NCBI RefSeq assembly: GCF_001528665.1
Contig: NZ_BBYJ01000025.1
Coordinates: 62,001-126,000, forward strand
From: Microtetraspora malaysiensis
GTDB lineage: Bacteria; Actinomycetota; Actinomycetes; Streptosporangiales; Streptosporangiaceae
DNA length: 64,000 bases
Direction: 5' to 3'
Under the pieces are notes generated by a model. It was not told where the DNA came from. It saw nothing but the letters and a program-made list of their open reading frames with translations, and ran no database searches. This document shows positions 1 to 8,577 of this stretch, piece after piece; the first letter of the stretch is position 1, and each line of letters opens with the position of its first letter. The position numbers were made by a program, and so were the translations under genes.

Positions 1-7
1 GAAAGGA

Positions 8-853
8 TCAGCGGACGCCGGACAGGGCGTCGACCGCCTCCTTGGAGCCGCCGGCACGCCGCAGCACCAGCGCCATGGCGGCGAGCGCGGCCAGGGTCAG
101 CAGCAGCATCACCGCCGACATCGCCGCCAGCTCGGGGCGCAGTCCCGCGCGCACCGCGCTGAACACGTACACCGGCCACGGCGTCGAGCCGGAGACCTGC
201 ACGAACGCCGAGATGATCGTGTTGTCGAGGCTCAGCGTGAACGCCATCAGCGCCCCGGCCAGCACGGACGGCAGCAGCAGCGGCAGGGTGACCAGGCGGA
301 AGCGGCGCATGGGAGGGGTGTACAGGTCGGCCGCCGCCTCCTCCAGCGAGGAGTCCATGCCCTGCATCCGGGCGCGGACGAGGAACGTCACCACCGCCGT
401 CGCGAACAGCGAGTGGGCGACCACGAGGCGGACCCAGCCACTGTTGAACAGGGTCAGGTCGTGGTCCACCCCCAGCGAGACGAACCACGGGAGCAGCGCC
501 ACACCGGAGACGATCTCCGGCGTCACCAGGACCAGCGCCAGCAGCGCGGTGACCAGCCGCCCGATCCGCCCGCCCGGGTGGCGGGCCAGCGCGTACCCGG
601 ACAGGGTGCCGAGCACGACGGCGATCAGGGCCGCACCCGCCGCCGCGCGCACCGACACGGACACGGCGGAGAGGATGTCGTCGTTGGACAGCGCCGCGGC
701 GTACGCGTCGAAGCCGAACCCCTCCCAGGACGCCAGCAGCCGTCCTCGGTTGAAGGAGTAGACGACGATGACGGCGATCGGCGTGAAGAGGAACGCGATC
801 ACAAGCAGGCCCCACACGCTCAGGACCCGGTCCACGATCGGCCGCGCTCTCAT
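8..853 (-). CDS. potC: Polyamine-type ABC transporter permease (PotC-like)
   Basis: Inner-membrane permease of a spermidine/putrescine-type ABC importer, about 281 aa with six predicted membrane segments. The first segment follows the start (LLVIAFLFTPIAVIVVYSF). The binding-protein-dependent permease (EAA) loop is visible as EEAAADLYTPPMRRFRLVTL in the second half. The ATG at 853 lies inside the stop of the upstream permease gene (ATGA, 4-base overlap), which fixes the start and implies translational coupling. It is the last gene of the transporter operon, and its stop is almost at the window edge. Polyamine specificity is a family-level inference; related permeases carry other amines. Confidence 0.9.
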   Translation of the reverse strand: MRARPIVDRVLSVWGLLVIAFLFTPIAVIVVYSFNRGRLLASWEGFGFDAYAAALSNDDILSAVSVSVRAAAGAALIAVVLGTLSGYALARHPGGRIGRLVTALLALVLVTPEIVSGVALLPWFVSLGVDHDLTLFNSGWVRLVVAHSLFATAVVTFLVRARMQGMDSSLEEAAADLYTPPMRRFRLVTLPLLLPSVLAGALMAFTLSLDNTIISAFVQVSGSTPWPVYVFSAVRAGLRPELAAMSAVMLLLTLAALAAMALVLRRAGGSKEAVDALSGVR

Positions 854-1785
854 GCGGGGCTCCCTTCCGCGATCCCGGCGAGCTCGCGCCGCCGCCGGTG
901 GGTGAGCAGCCAGGTGCAGGCCGCGCCGGCCGCGGCCGTGGCGAGGATCGTCAGGGCGATGACGACGATCAGCACGACCGCCATCGCGGAGCCGAGCGCC
1001 CAGTTCTGCGCCTGCTGGAACTGGCTGGCGACGAGCTGGCCGACCATGTTGCCGCGCGCGCCGCCGAGGACGGCCGCCGTGACGTAGTCGCCCATCAACG
1101 GGATGAACACGAGCAGCAGCCCGGCGGCGATGCCCGGCCGGGCCAGCGGCAGCGTGACCTGCAGCGCCGTACGCCACCGGTTGGCGCCGAGGTCCTTGCT
1201 CGCCTCGCGCAGCGAGCCGTCGACCCGGTCAAGGGCGACGTACAGCGGGAGGATCATCATGGGCAGGTAGTTGTAGACGACGCCCAGCAGCACCGCGCCC
1301 CGGGTGAACAGCATCGAGAACGGCGTGTCGATCAGCCCGAGGCTCTGCATCGCGTGGGAGGCGAACCCCTCGGGCGACAGCACGACCTGCCACCCGATCG
1401 TGCGGATCAGGAAGTTGGTCCAGAACGGCACGAGCACCAGGGCCAGCACGACGAAGCGCCGGTGCGGCCGCACCTTGACCGCCAGCCAGTACGCGAAGGG
1501 CAGGCCGATCGCCAGGCAGAGCGCGGTGCCGGCCAGGCCGATGCGCAGGGTCCCGGCGAAGCTGGTCAGGAACGTGTCGCCGAGCGCCTCCCGGTAGCGG
1601 TCCAGCGTCAGCACGTCGTTGGCGTGGGTCTGGTACAGCCCCGGCTTGCGGCCGAGGGAATACCAGAACACCAGCCCGACCGGGGCCACGAAGAACAGGG
1701 CGATCCACGCCAGGGCGGGCGTGGTGAGCAGCCCCGACGGGGCCGCTCGCCACGCCGCGCGCGGACCGCGGCGGTCGGAGCTCAT
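850..1785 (-). CDS. potB: Polyamine-type ABC transporter permease (PotB-like)
   Basis: First permease subunit of the importer, about 311 aa. It opens with a cytoplasmic arm and a membrane segment (LLTTPALAWIALFFVAPVGLVFWYSL), continues with five more hydrophobic stretches, and carries the permease loop REASKDLGANRWRTALQVTLP that would contact the ATPase PotA. Its ATG at 1785 overlaps the TGA of the binding-protein gene by 4 bases, and its own TGA overlaps the potC start in the same way. It should form a heterodimer with PotC in the cytoplasmic membrane. Confidence 0.9.
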   Translation of the reverse strand: MSSDRRGPRAAWRAAPSGLLTTPALAWIALFFVAPVGLVFWYSLGRKPGLYQTHANDVLTLDRYREALGDTFLTSFAGTLRIGLAGTALCLAIGLPFAYWLAVKVRPHRRFVVLALVLVPFWTNFLIRTIGWQVVLSPEGFASHAMQSLGLIDTPFSMLFTRGAVLLGVVYNYLPMMILPLYVALDRVDGSLREASKDLGANRWRTALQVTLPLARPGIAAGLLLVFIPLMGDYVTAAVLGGARGNMVGQLVASQFQQAQNWALGSAMAVVLIVVIALTILATAAAGAACTWLLTHRRRRELAGIAEGSPA

Positions 1786-2939
1786 GCGCCGGCCTTGGCC
1801 TTCATCCTGTTGACGATGGCCATCCGCCGCTCCTGGCCCTCGTTGATGACGCCGGTGTACATCGTGGTGAGCTGCTCGGCGGACGGGAAGATCATGTCGA
1901 TCAGGCCGAGCTTGAGCTTCTTCGCCTCCTCCTCGCTGCCGGTGACGCCGCTGCCGTAGCCGACGAAGTCCACCTGCTTGACCGCCACGGCCGGGTCGAG
2001 CACGTAGTTGATGAGCTCGTGCGCGGCGTCGGCGTTCGCGCTGCCCTTCACGATCGCCCAGTTGTCCATCCAGAGGTTGGTCTTCGGGCCGGGAAGGACC
2101 CACTTCCAGCGGTCCTGGTCGCCGCTCGCGAGGATGCCGCGCCGGGCGTCGCCGTTCCAGCAGTGCATGAGGGCGTGCGTGCCCTGCGGGATCGCGCTGC
2201 TGCCGGGCGAGGAGTCGAACGCGGCGATGTGCCGGGCGAGGGTGTCGACGAGGAACGTCTCGATCTGGTCGAGCTGGGCCTTGTCGGTCGTGCTCTGGTG
2301 CCACCCTCGGGCGAAGCACAGCATGGCGCAGATCTCGCCCGGGTCGTCGACCAGCGAAGTCTTGCCGCTGGCCTCCTTCTGGGCGGCGTCGAAGAAGTCG
2401 TCCCAGGTCTTCAGGTCGCGCTTGACGACCCTGGTGTCGTAGACGAAGCCGGTGGTTCCCCAGTACTTCGTCACGGTGTACTTGTTGCCCTGGTCCCATT
2501 CCTGGTTCTGGAACGCCTTGTCCAGGTTGGCGAGATTGGGCAGCTTGGCGTGGTCGAGCTCCTGAAGCAGGCCGTTCGCCGCCATCTGCGGGACGAAGAC
2601 GCCGGTCGGGATGACGATGTCGTAGCCGCTCGTCCCCTTGGCCGCCGCCAGCTTCGCGATCATCTCCTCATTGGAGCTGTAGGAGTCGACGAGCACCTTG
2701 GGGCCGTACTTCGCGGCGAAGTCCGCCAGCACCTTCGGGTCGTCGTACGCGCTCCAGGAGTAGGCGCGCAGTTCGGCGGCGGCCGAGCCGGAGCCGCCCG
2801 AGCCCTTCGAGCCGCCGCAGGCGGCGAGCAGAGGCACGCTGGCAGCGGCGGCGAGCCCGGCGAGGAAGGTGCGGCGGGGGAGACCGGCGACCCGCGCCGC
2901 GGGTGCGAGAAGGCGGGGAGTGTGGTCGTGGTGGTTCAC
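1782..2939 (-). CDS. potD: Extracellular solute-binding lipoprotein of the polyamine-type ABC transporter (PotD-like)
   Basis: Substrate-capturing component of the importer, about 385 aa. The GTG start at 2939 is chosen because it overlaps the potA stop as GTGA and removes an unrelated N-terminal extension. The N-terminus has a twin-arginine motif (LPRRTFLAG, about residues 20-28) and a lipobox LAAC with the lipidated Cys near residue 41, so it is probably Tat-exported and membrane-anchored. The mature part looks like a PotD/PotF binding protein ([18 protein letters not shown] near its start). The substrate cannot be read from sequence alone. Confidence 0.88.
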   Translation of the reverse strand: MNHHDHTPRLLAPAARVAGLPRRTFLAGLAAAASVPLLAACGGSKGSGGSGSAAAELRAYSWSAYDDPKVLADFAAKYGPKVLVDSYSSNEEMIAKLAAAKGTSGYDIVIPTGVFVPQMAANGLLQELDHAKLPNLANLDKAFQNQEWDQGNKYTVTKYWGTTGFVYDTRVVKRDLKTWDDFFDAAQKEASGKTSLVDDPGEICAMLCFARGWHQSTTDKAQLDQIETFLVDTLARHIAAFDSSPGSSAIPQGTHALMHCWNGDARRGILASGDQDRWKWVLPGPKTNLWMDNWAIVKGSANADAAHELINYVLDPAVAVKQVDFVGYGSGVTGSEEEAKKLKLGLIDMIFPSAEQLTTMYTGVINEGQERRMAIVNRMKAKAGA

Positions 2940-4114
2940 TTGGCGCTTCCAATCGGGGCACGGGGTGTGGCTTCGGCGGGGAAGACGTGGACGTCGGAGG
3001 GGGCCCAGGAGCACCGGACCCGGGCGCCCTCGGCGAGGCGGCCGGCCTGGCGGCGCGGCACGCGGGCCAGCAGTTCGTGGCCCGCGTCGGCGTGGACGAC
3101 GTACTGCAGGACGTCGCCGAGCAGGGAGACCGCGGCGACCGTGCCGGGCAGGGCGTTGGCCGAGCCGTCAGGCTCGGTCGGCGCCGCCTCGGTCACGGCG
3201 ACGGCCTCGGGCCGTACGGCGACGCGCACCGCGGCGGCTCCGGAGCCCGGCGTCGTCACCGGTTCGGCGAGAAGGACCGTTCCACCGTCGATCTCGATCA
3301 CGCGGCCTCCGTCGGCGACGGTGCCGTCGAAGAAGTTCTGCTGGCCGATGAATCCGGCGACGAACGCCGTGGCCGGCCGCTCGTACACGGTGTAGGGGTC
3401 GGCGATCTGCTCGATCCGGCCGTTCAGCATCACCGCGACCCGGTCGCTCATCGACAGAGCTTCCTCCTGGTCGTGGGTGACGAAGACGAACGTCGTGCCG
3501 AGGCGGTTCTGCAGGAGCTTGAGCTCGACCTGCATGTCCTCGCGGAGCTTGCGGTCGAGGGCGGCGAGCGGCTCGTCGAGGAGCAGCACGCTGGGCCGGT
3601 TGACCAGGGCGCGGGCGAGCGCGACGCGCTGCTGCTGGCCCCCGGACAGCCGGTTCGGCTTGCGGTCGGCGAAACGCGTCATCTGCACCATGTCGAGCGC
3701 CTCGGACACCCGGGACCGGATCTCCGCCCGATCGATCCCGCGCCGCTGGCGCAGCCCGTACGCGATGTTCGCCGCGACGGTCATGTGCGGAAAGAGGGCG
3801 TAGGACTGGAACACGGTGTTGACGTCGCGCTTGTGCGGCGGCAGGTGCTGCACGGCGGCGCCCGAGATGAGGACCTCACCGCTGTCGGGCTGCTCGAAGC
3901 CGGCGAGCATGCGCAGCGTGGTCGTTTTGCCGCATCCTGAGGGGCCGAGCAGGGAGAGGAACTCCCCGGGGTTCACCGACAGGTCGAGGTCCTGGACGAC
4001 GGTCACACCGCCGAAGGACTTGCGGACCGAACGGAGATCGACGGAGCCGGTCCCGTCACCGGCGCCCGCCCGGCCCGCGGATGTGACGGCGTGCCGGGTG
4101 GCGGAGCTGCTCAT
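2936..4114 (-). CDS. potA: ABC transporter ATP-binding protein (PotA-like)
   Basis: Energises the polyamine-type importer, 392 aa. Walker A is GPSGCGKTT, the ABC signature is LSGGQQQR, Walker B is VLLLDEP, and the switch His sits in [11 protein letters not shown]. The C-terminal third matches the TOBE region of PotA proteins. The ATG at 4114 has a strong AAGGAGG ribosome site 4 bases upstream and overlaps the gluconokinase stop (ATGA). About 25 residues precede the conserved ABC start. It is the second gene of a five-gene chain reading gntK, potA, potD, potB, potC. Confidence 0.93.
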   Translation of the reverse strand: MSSSATRHAVTSAGRAGAGDGTGSVDLRSVRKSFGGVTVVQDLDLSVNPGEFLSLLGPSGCGKTTTLRMLAGFEQPDSGEVLISGAAVQHLPPHKRDVNTVFQSYALFPHMTVAANIAYGLRQRRGIDRAEIRSRVSEALDMVQMTRFADRKPNRLSGGQQQRVALARALVNRPSVLLLDEPLAALDRKLREDMQVELKLLQNRLGTTFVFVTHDQEEALSMSDRVAVMLNGRIEQIADPYTVYERPATAFVAGFIGQQNFFDGTVADGGRVIEIDGGTVLLAEPVTTPGSGAAAVRVAVRPEAVAVTEAAPTEPDGSANALPGTVAAVSLLGDVLQYVVHADAGHELLARVPRRQAGRLAEGARVRCSWAPSDVHVFPAEATPRAPIGSAK

Positions 4115-4653
4115 ATGACCTCCTTGGAGGATTCGGCCTGGATTTCGGCGAGGGCGCGCAGCGCCCGCTCGACGATCTGCTCCGGGGGCAGGACGAACTC
4201 GACGGTGAGCCCGGGTTCGTCGTTCGTGAGCGGTTCGAGCGCGGCGTACTGCGCGGTGACCAGGGAGACCGGCATGAAGTGCCCCTCACGCTCGCCGACC
4301 CGGGCGGCCGCGACGTCCGGGGGGCCGGCCAGGTGGAGGAACCACACGCCCGGGCCGCGCTCGCGCAGGGCGTCGCGGTAGGTCCGCTTGAGCGCCGAGC
4401 AGGACACCACGCCGCCGGCCGTGTCGCGTGCGGCGAGCCAGTCGCCGACCGCCCGCAGCCAGGGCCCGCGGTCGGCATCGTCGAGCGGCTCGCCGGCGCT
4501 CATCTTGGCGACGTTGTCCTCGCTGTGGAACGCGTCGGCGTCGGCGTAGTCGGAGCCGAGCGCCTCGGCGAGGGCGCGTCCCACGGTCGTCTTGCCGGCA
4601 CCTGTCACGCCCATGACGACAACCAAAGGTGCTACGAAAAATGAAGAACTCAC
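4111..4653 (-). CDS. gntK: Gluconokinase
   Basis: Phosphorylates D-gluconate to 6-phosphogluconate for entry into the pentose phosphate pathway. The protein is 180 aa, the usual size for the short thermoresistant GntK family, with a P-loop [11 protein letters not shown] close to the N-terminus, [22 protein letters not shown], and [13 protein letters not shown]. The GTG at 4653 is preferred: GGGGA lies 8 to 9 bases upstream, and the longer frame adds unrelated sequence across the promoter. Its stop overlaps the potA start, so a sugar-acid kinase heads a polyamine-type transporter operon. The divergent FadR-type regulator is the likely controller. Confidence 0.9.
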   Translation of the reverse strand: MSSSFFVAPLVVVMGVTGAGKTTVGRALAEALGSDYADADAFHSEDNVAKMSAGEPLDDADRGPWLRAVGDWLAARDTAGGVVSCSALKRTYRDALRERGPGVWFLHLAGPPDVAAARVGEREGHFMPVSLVTAQYAALEPLTNDEPGLTVEFVLPPEQIVERALRALAEIQAESSKEVI

Positions 4654-4674
4654 GTGATCTGGTCCCCGATGAGA

Positions 4675-4723
4675 TGATGTCTGAGCATCTTGAAGTAAAA
4701 GTATGATCCAAGGCAAGACATCA
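4675..4723. promoter_or_regulatory. Candidate operator between gntK and the GntR-family gene
   Basis: Inverted repeat TGATGTCT (4675-4682) and AGACATCA (4716-4723), perfect 8-base arms with centres 41 bases apart, about four helical turns. It lies in the 87-base, unusually AT-rich gap between the divergent gntK and FadR-family genes, so looping or paired dimer binding by that regulator is plausible. The assignment is inferred from position only. Confidence 0.45.
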
Positions 4724-4740
4724 GGGAAAAAAGCATACTT

Positions 4741-5493
4741 ATGAGAGGCGGACGCATGCCCGGCGTGCCGGACAGACAGCCGAGCGACCGCTCCGGAGGG
4801 CTGCACGATCGCGTGCTCGACCAGCTCGGGCCGGCGATCGTCTCCGGAGAGACCCCCGAGGGCGAGGTGTTGCGGATCGAGCGGCTCGAGGAGAGCCTCG
4901 GGGTGTCGCGCACGGTCATGCGCGAAGCCGTGCGCGTGCTGGAGTCGATGCAGCTCGTGGCGAGCCGGCGGCGCATCGGCGTCACCGTGCTGCCGCGCTC
5001 GCAGTGGAACCTGTTCGACCCGCGGATCATCCGCTGGCGGCTGGCCGGCCCCGACCGCATGGCCCAGCTCGAATCCCTGAGCCAGCTTCGCTGCGGCATC
5101 GAGCCGGTCGCCGCCTCACTCGCGGCGACCCGCTGCACCCCGGAGCAGTGCGGCACGCTCACGTCCGCCGTGATCGGCATGTCGGTGACGGCGAAACGCG
5201 GCGACCTCGACGCCTACCTGGAGCACGACATCACCTTCCATCGCACGATCCTGGAGGCGTCCGGCAACGAGATGTTCTCCAGTCTGGCCCAGGTCGTGGC
5301 CGAGGTCCTGGCCGGCCGCACCCATCACAACCTGATGCCCGCCGAGCCGGAGACCGCCGCGATCCGGCTGCACGGCGACGTGGCCGAGGCCGTACAGCTC
5401 GGGCAGTCGCGCGAGGCCGAGACGGCGATGCGGGCGATCGTCCTGGAGTCGATCGAGGCCATGTCGCTGAACACGGGCCTCGGCATGGCCTAG
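4741..5493 (+). CDS. GntR/FadR-family transcriptional regulator
   Basis: One-component regulator, up to 250 aa. An N-terminal winged helix (LHDRVLDQLGPAIVSGETPEGEVLRIERLEESLGVSRTVMREAVRVLE region, about residues 20-70) is followed by an FCD ligand domain with the expected metal-site residues (DLDAYLEHDITFHRTI). It is divergent from gntK, so gluconate or a related sugar acid is the likely effector. Start is ATG 4741 or ATG 4756. The second fits GAGAGGCGG better as a ribosome site, while the first sits just after a CATACT hexamer. No other target is suggested by the context. Confidence 0.85.
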   Translation: MRGGRMPGVPDRQPSDRSGGLHDRVLDQLGPAIVSGETPEGEVLRIERLEESLGVSRTVMREAVRVLESMQLVASRRRIGVTVLPRSQWNLFDPRIIRWRLAGPDRMAQLESLSQLRCGIEPVAASLAATRCTPEQCGTLTSAVIGMSVTAKRGDLDAYLEHDITFHRTILEASGNEMFSSLAQVVAEVLAGRTHHNLMPAEPETAAIRLHGDVAEAVQLGQSREAETAMRAIVLESIEAMSLNTGLGMA

Positions 5494-5593
5494 CCGGCGC
5501 CGTGTTGCGGCTCGCGCCTCTCGGGTCGCCGGTGGCCTGCGGGGGAGCGGCCCGATGGCCGAAAGCCGGACCCGAGATTCGCGCGGCGTCCGC

Positions 5594-6184
5594 TCACGGG
5601 TGTGAAGCGTCGCCGGTGGCGTGCAGGTGGGTGCGCTCTCCGTTGTGGTCGAGGATGGTGAGGATCTCGACGGGGCCCTCGTGGGCGCCGATGGCGTGCG
5701 GGGTCATGGTCGAGAACTCGGCGGCGTCGCCCGCCTGGACCAGGATCGTGCGCTCGCCCAGACGCAGGAGGGCCGTGCCGGACAGCACGGTGAACCACTC
5801 GCGTCCGGGATGCACCTTGAGGTGCTCGGCGTCCATGGGCCGGTCGGGGGTGATGCGCATCTTCGCCACGGTCACGCCGTTGAGGGAGCGTTCGCGGGAC
5901 AGGAGCCAGCTCGTCATCCCGGGGGTGTGACACGGATGCGGCCGGATCACCACGTCCTCGTCGTCGGCGGACTCGACGAGCTGGTCGAGCGTGGTGTCCA
6001 GGGCCCGGGCGATGGGGACCAGCTGGTCGAGGGCGATCCTGCGGTGCCCGGTCTCGATGCGGCTCAGGTTGGACGGGCTGAGATGGCAGCGTGCGGCGAG
6101 GGCGTCCAACGACCAGCCGCGCGCCAGTCGCAGACCGCGGATGCGCTGCCGCACCACGCCGTCCAGGTCGAATTCTTGCTCCAT
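5594..6184 (-). CDS. XRE-family regulator with C-terminal cupin domain
   Basis: DNA-binding regulator of about 196 aa. An N-terminal Cro/C1 helix-turn-helix (LRLARGWSLDALAARCHLSPSNLSRIETG, about residues 15-45) is joined to a small-molecule-binding cupin (HPGREWFTVLSGTALLRLGE, then a second strand set ending in ILTILDHNGERTH). The start at 6184 replaces a longer frame because MEQEFDLDGVV is the natural beginning and a TACAGT hexamer lies 7 nt upstream, suggesting a leaderless transcript. It is divergent from a methyltransferase gene and probably controls it and itself through the palindrome at 6188-6204. Confidence 0.85.
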   Translation of the reverse strand: MEQEFDLDGVVRQRIRGLRLARGWSLDALAARCHLSPSNLSRIETGHRRIALDQLVPIARALDTTLDQLVESADDEDVVIRPHPCHTPGMTSWLLSRERSLNGVTVAKMRITPDRPMDAEHLKVHPGREWFTVLSGTALLRLGERTILVQAGDAAEFSTMTPHAIGAHEGPVEILTILDHNGERTHLHATGDASHP

Positions 6185-6187
6185 AGG

Positions 6188-6204
6188 CAAGACTGTATGT
6201 CTTG
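6188..6204. promoter_or_regulatory. Candidate XRE operator overlapping divergent promoters
   Basis: Perfect inverted repeat CAAGAC-TGTAT-GTCTTG. It covers the minus-strand -10 hexamer TACAGT (6197-6192) of the XRE-cupin gene. The plus-strand hexamer TAGCGT (6220-6225), six bases before the methyltransferase ATG, is only 16 bases away. Dimer binding here could repress both genes. This is seen as sequence symmetry; function is inferred. Confidence 0.55.
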
Positions 6205-6231
6205 GGCGCATGGGACGCTTAGCGTGAAGCC

Positions 6232-7065
6232 ATGAAACAGCACGCTCATCACCATCACGCGCACCCCGACGAGTCCGGACTGGCGGACATGCTCGACCTG
6301 GACGCGCAGGTGTTCAGCTCGTACCTGGACGAGGTGACCGACTGGGTCCGACGGCACGCCCCCGAGGCGCCGCGGAAGGTCGCCGACGTGGGTGCCGGCA
6401 CCGGAGCCGGCGGCCTGGCGCTGGCCCGGGCCTTCACGGTGGCGGAGATCGTCGCGATCGACCAGTCGCCGGTGATGCTCGACCGCCTCCGCGCGGCGGC
6501 GTACGAGCAGGGGGTGGGTGATCGGCTGAGCGTCGTGCGGGCCGATCTGGACGCCGGCTGGCCTCCGATCGGCGCTCTCGACGTCGCCTGGGCGGCGTCG
6601 TCGCTGCACCATGTCGCCGACCCGGACCGGGTGCTCCGCGACATCCGCGCGGCGCTGAACCCCGGCGGCCTGCTGGCGGTCATCGAGATGGACGCCCTGC
6701 CGCGCTTCCTGCCCGACGACATCGGCCTGGGCCGTCCCGGCCTGGAAGCGCGCTGCCACGAGGCGGCGGCCCGGGCGGGCTGGAACGCGCACCCGGACTG
6801 GCGGCCCCACCTGGAGGCGGCCGGGTTCGCCGTGGTCGCGCAGCACAGCTTCACCGCCGAGGCCGGCCCGGCGTCGCCGAGCGCCCGGCGCTACGGGCAC
6901 GCCGTCCTGAACAGGTTCCGCTCCGCCCTCGGCGACCGCCTGGCCGCCGACGACCTCGACACGCTCGACCGTCTGCTGGCGGACGACCACCCCGCCTCCC
7001 TCCGGAACCGCCGCGACCTGACCGTGCGGGCCGTCCGCACCGCCTGGGCCGCCCGCCGTCCCTGA
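6232..7065 (+). CDS. Class I SAM-dependent methyltransferase
   Basis: Methyltransferase of 277 aa with the SAM-binding glycine motif VADVGAGTGAGGLALA (about residues 49-64), the acidic residue ending strand beta-2 (IVAIDQSP), and DVAWAASSLHHVADP as motif IV. The N-terminus is histidine-rich (KQHAHHHHAHPDE), possibly metal-binding. The ATG follows TAGCGT by six bases, consistent with leaderless transcription. It is divergent from an XRE-cupin regulator, a pairing that suggests it is the regulated target. The substrate is unknown; family members act on small molecules or stress metabolites. Confidence 0.85.
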   Translation: MKQHAHHHHAHPDESGLADMLDLDAQVFSSYLDEVTDWVRRHAPEAPRKVADVGAGTGAGGLALARAFTVAEIVAIDQSPVMLDRLRAAAYEQGVGDRLSVVRADLDAGWPPIGALDVAWAASSLHHVADPDRVLRDIRAALNPGGLLAVIEMDALPRFLPDDIGLGRPGLEARCHEAAARAGWNAHPDWRPHLEAAGFAVVAQHSFTAEAGPASPSARRYGHAVLNRFRSALGDRLAADDLDTLDRLLADDHPASLRNRRDLTVRAVRTAWAARRP

Positions 7066-7125
7066 ACCGGGGCTCGATTCTCCCGCCGGTCTAGCAGTGG
7101 GTTCGTTCATGAGAGGGGGAGGATG

Positions 7126-7540
7126 TCAGATCGAGAGGTCGAGGTCCGAGCCGCCGAACCGGTCCTGGAGGAAACGACCCTGATCGCGCAGGGCCTGCTC
7201 GTCACCGCGGTGGATCGTGTCGGCGACCTTGCGCATCTGGGCGTCCAGGAGCGCGATCCGGGCGAGCAGTTCCTCGTGCGCACTGCGCTTGCGGTCGCTC
7301 CGCCGCGCCAGGGCGTAGCCGCGCGGGCGTCCGCCCCGGTCAGCGCGACGAGCGCCTGCCACAGCGCCTCGAGCCGGTCACCCCGCATCGAGCCTGAGGT
7401 ATCCAGCACGAACATCGCGTGGGCCGGGACCCGCACCTGGTTGAGATAGGTGGCGATCAGCAGGTCGGCGGTAGCGCGCCGGTTGGGGAACGGCAGCTCG
7501 ATGAGCTGGGAGGAGCCGAAGCGAGGGTCCAGCGAGCCGC
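7126..7540 (-). pseudogene. Remnant of a VWA-domain protein gene (truncated and frameshifted)
   Basis: From about 7535 down to about 7328 the minus strand reads PRFGSSQLIELPFPNRRATA through a von Willebrand A core with the metal-site motif FVLDTSGSM. It resembles the middle of actinobacterial substrate-binding plus VWA proteins. Near 7325 the coding sense moves to another frame that reads RKRSAHEELLARIALLD through DRFGGSDLDLSI to a stop at 7126. The N-terminal half and the rest of the VWA domain are missing, and no start codon precedes the recognisable part, which begins right at the stop of the next gene. A deletion plus frameshift fits best. Confidence 0.6.
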
Positions 7541-7945
7541 CTATCCGATGGCTTGCATGATGGCCAAGGTGTCCTGGTACTCGCGCCAGAGGACGACCTT
7601 GCCGTCGTGCACCGTGAGAACTCCGATGAAAGCGGCCGTGGACTGCCGGTTCGTCTTCGTCGATGTGCCGGTCAGCTCGTACTCCACGATGATCGTTTCC
7701 GGATCTTGCGTGTCGTGGACGGCGGTGGCGCGGCACCTGTCGAAGCGGACCGGGAACGCGGCACGCCGCGGATTCGCGAACTCCAGGAACTGCCGTTTGC
7801 CTTCGAACCTGGTCGGCCCGCCAGGCCGAGCGAAAGGGGTCTCGATGATCACGTCGTCGGCCAGGTCGTCGCCGGTCAGTGCGGTGGAATGACTGAGCCA
7901 CTGCTGCCGCATCCGCTGGAACATCTCCCGTGGCGTGATCTGCAT
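7541..7945 (-). CDS. NTF2-like (SnoaL-type) protein
   Basis: Small cone-fold protein of 134 aa with the pattern of SnoaL/NTF2-like enzymes or ligand carriers: an N-terminal helix, FARPGGPTRFEGKRQFLEFA, a central strand with IIVEYELTGT, and a final pair of strands (FIGVLTVHDGKVVLWREYQDTL). GGGAG lies 9 bases before the ATG. It is divergent from a TetR gene across a gap with two palindromes, so it is probably the main target of that regulator. No catalytic residues can be assigned with confidence. Confidence 0.78.
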   Translation of the reverse strand: MQITPREMFQRMRQQWLSHSTALTGDDLADDVIIETPFARPGGPTRFEGKRQFLEFANPRRAAFPVRFDRCRATAVHDTQDPETIIVEYELTGTSTKTNRQSTAAFIGVLTVHDGKVVLWREYQDTLAIMQAIG

Positions 7946-7963
7946 GGCGCCCGACTCCCTAAG

Positions 7964-8006
7964 ATGAGTGACGACTCATGAACGACGATAGTGAGTGGTG
8001 ACTCAT
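7964..8006. promoter_or_regulatory. Paired TetR operator candidates ATGAGTNNNNACTCAT
   Basis: Site 1 is 7964-7979, perfect arms ATGAGT/ACTCAT with spacer GACG. Site 2 is 7991-8006, GTGAGT/ACTCAT with spacer GGTG, one mismatch. The sites start 27 bases apart in the gap between the NTF2-like gene and the TetR gene, where both promoters must lie. Symmetry is seen directly; binding by the adjacent TetR is inferred. Confidence 0.65.
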
Positions 8007-8031
8007 CTTGTCCAGGGAGCAGGATCGGCCG

Positions 8032-8577
8032 ATGCGCGCGGACGCGCAACGCAACCGCGCACGGATTCTGACAGCGGCGGAGGAGGTGTTCGCCGACGGT
8101 GGGCCGCACGCGTCGACAGAGGAGGTGGCGCGGCGCGCGGGCGTGGCGGTCGGCACCGTGTTCCGGCACTTCCCCACGAAGGCCGACCTTTTGCGGGCGC
8201 TGATGAAGCGGTTGCTGCAGCAGGTCACGGATGACGCCGCGGATCTCATCGCGCACGGAGACCCGGCGACCGCCCTGTTCGATTTCTTTGCGCGACTCGT
8301 GGAGCGTACGGCGGCGAACCGGACGGTCGTGATCCTGCTCGCCGCCGAGGGCATGGAAGTGTCGATCACCGGCCCGCTCGGCTCGCTCGGTGACGCGGTG
8401 GGGGAGTTGCTGGCGCGGGGACAGGGCGTCGGCGCGATCCGCCCGGAGATCCGCCTCGACGAGACAATGGCCCTGCTGACCAGCGCCTGCCAGGGCGCCC
8501 TGCAGGGCGGCTGGGATCACGACCTGCGCCGAAGAACCCTCGACATCATGTTCGCCGGACTCCGCCCATCCGGCTGA
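8032..8577 (+). CDS. TetR-family regulator
   Basis: Repressor of about 181 aa with an N-terminal helix-turn-helix (EEVFADGGPHASTEEVARRAGVAVGTVFRHFPTKADLLRALM). The ATG at 8032 is chosen over an upstream in-frame TTG at 8008 because AGGA lies 7 bases before it and MRADAQRNRARIL is the usual beginning of this subgroup. The C-terminal half is typical of the SbtR-like type (LIAHGDPATALFDFFARLVE). It is divergent from the NTF2-like gene and probably autoregulated through the paired palindromes. Confidence 0.88.
   Translation: MRADAQRNRARILTAAEEVFADGGPHASTEEVARRAGVAVGTVFRHFPTKADLLRALMKRLLQQVTDDAADLIAHGDPATALFDFFARLVERTAANRTVVILLAAEGMEVSITGPLGSLGDAVGELLARGQGVGAIRPEIRLDETMALLTSACQGALQGGWDHDLRRRTLDIMFAGLRPSG

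Noticed and set aside
2019-3395. Plus-strand open frame over potD and potA
   Set aside because: Shadow of two clear ABC transporter genes; its start and end cut across both.
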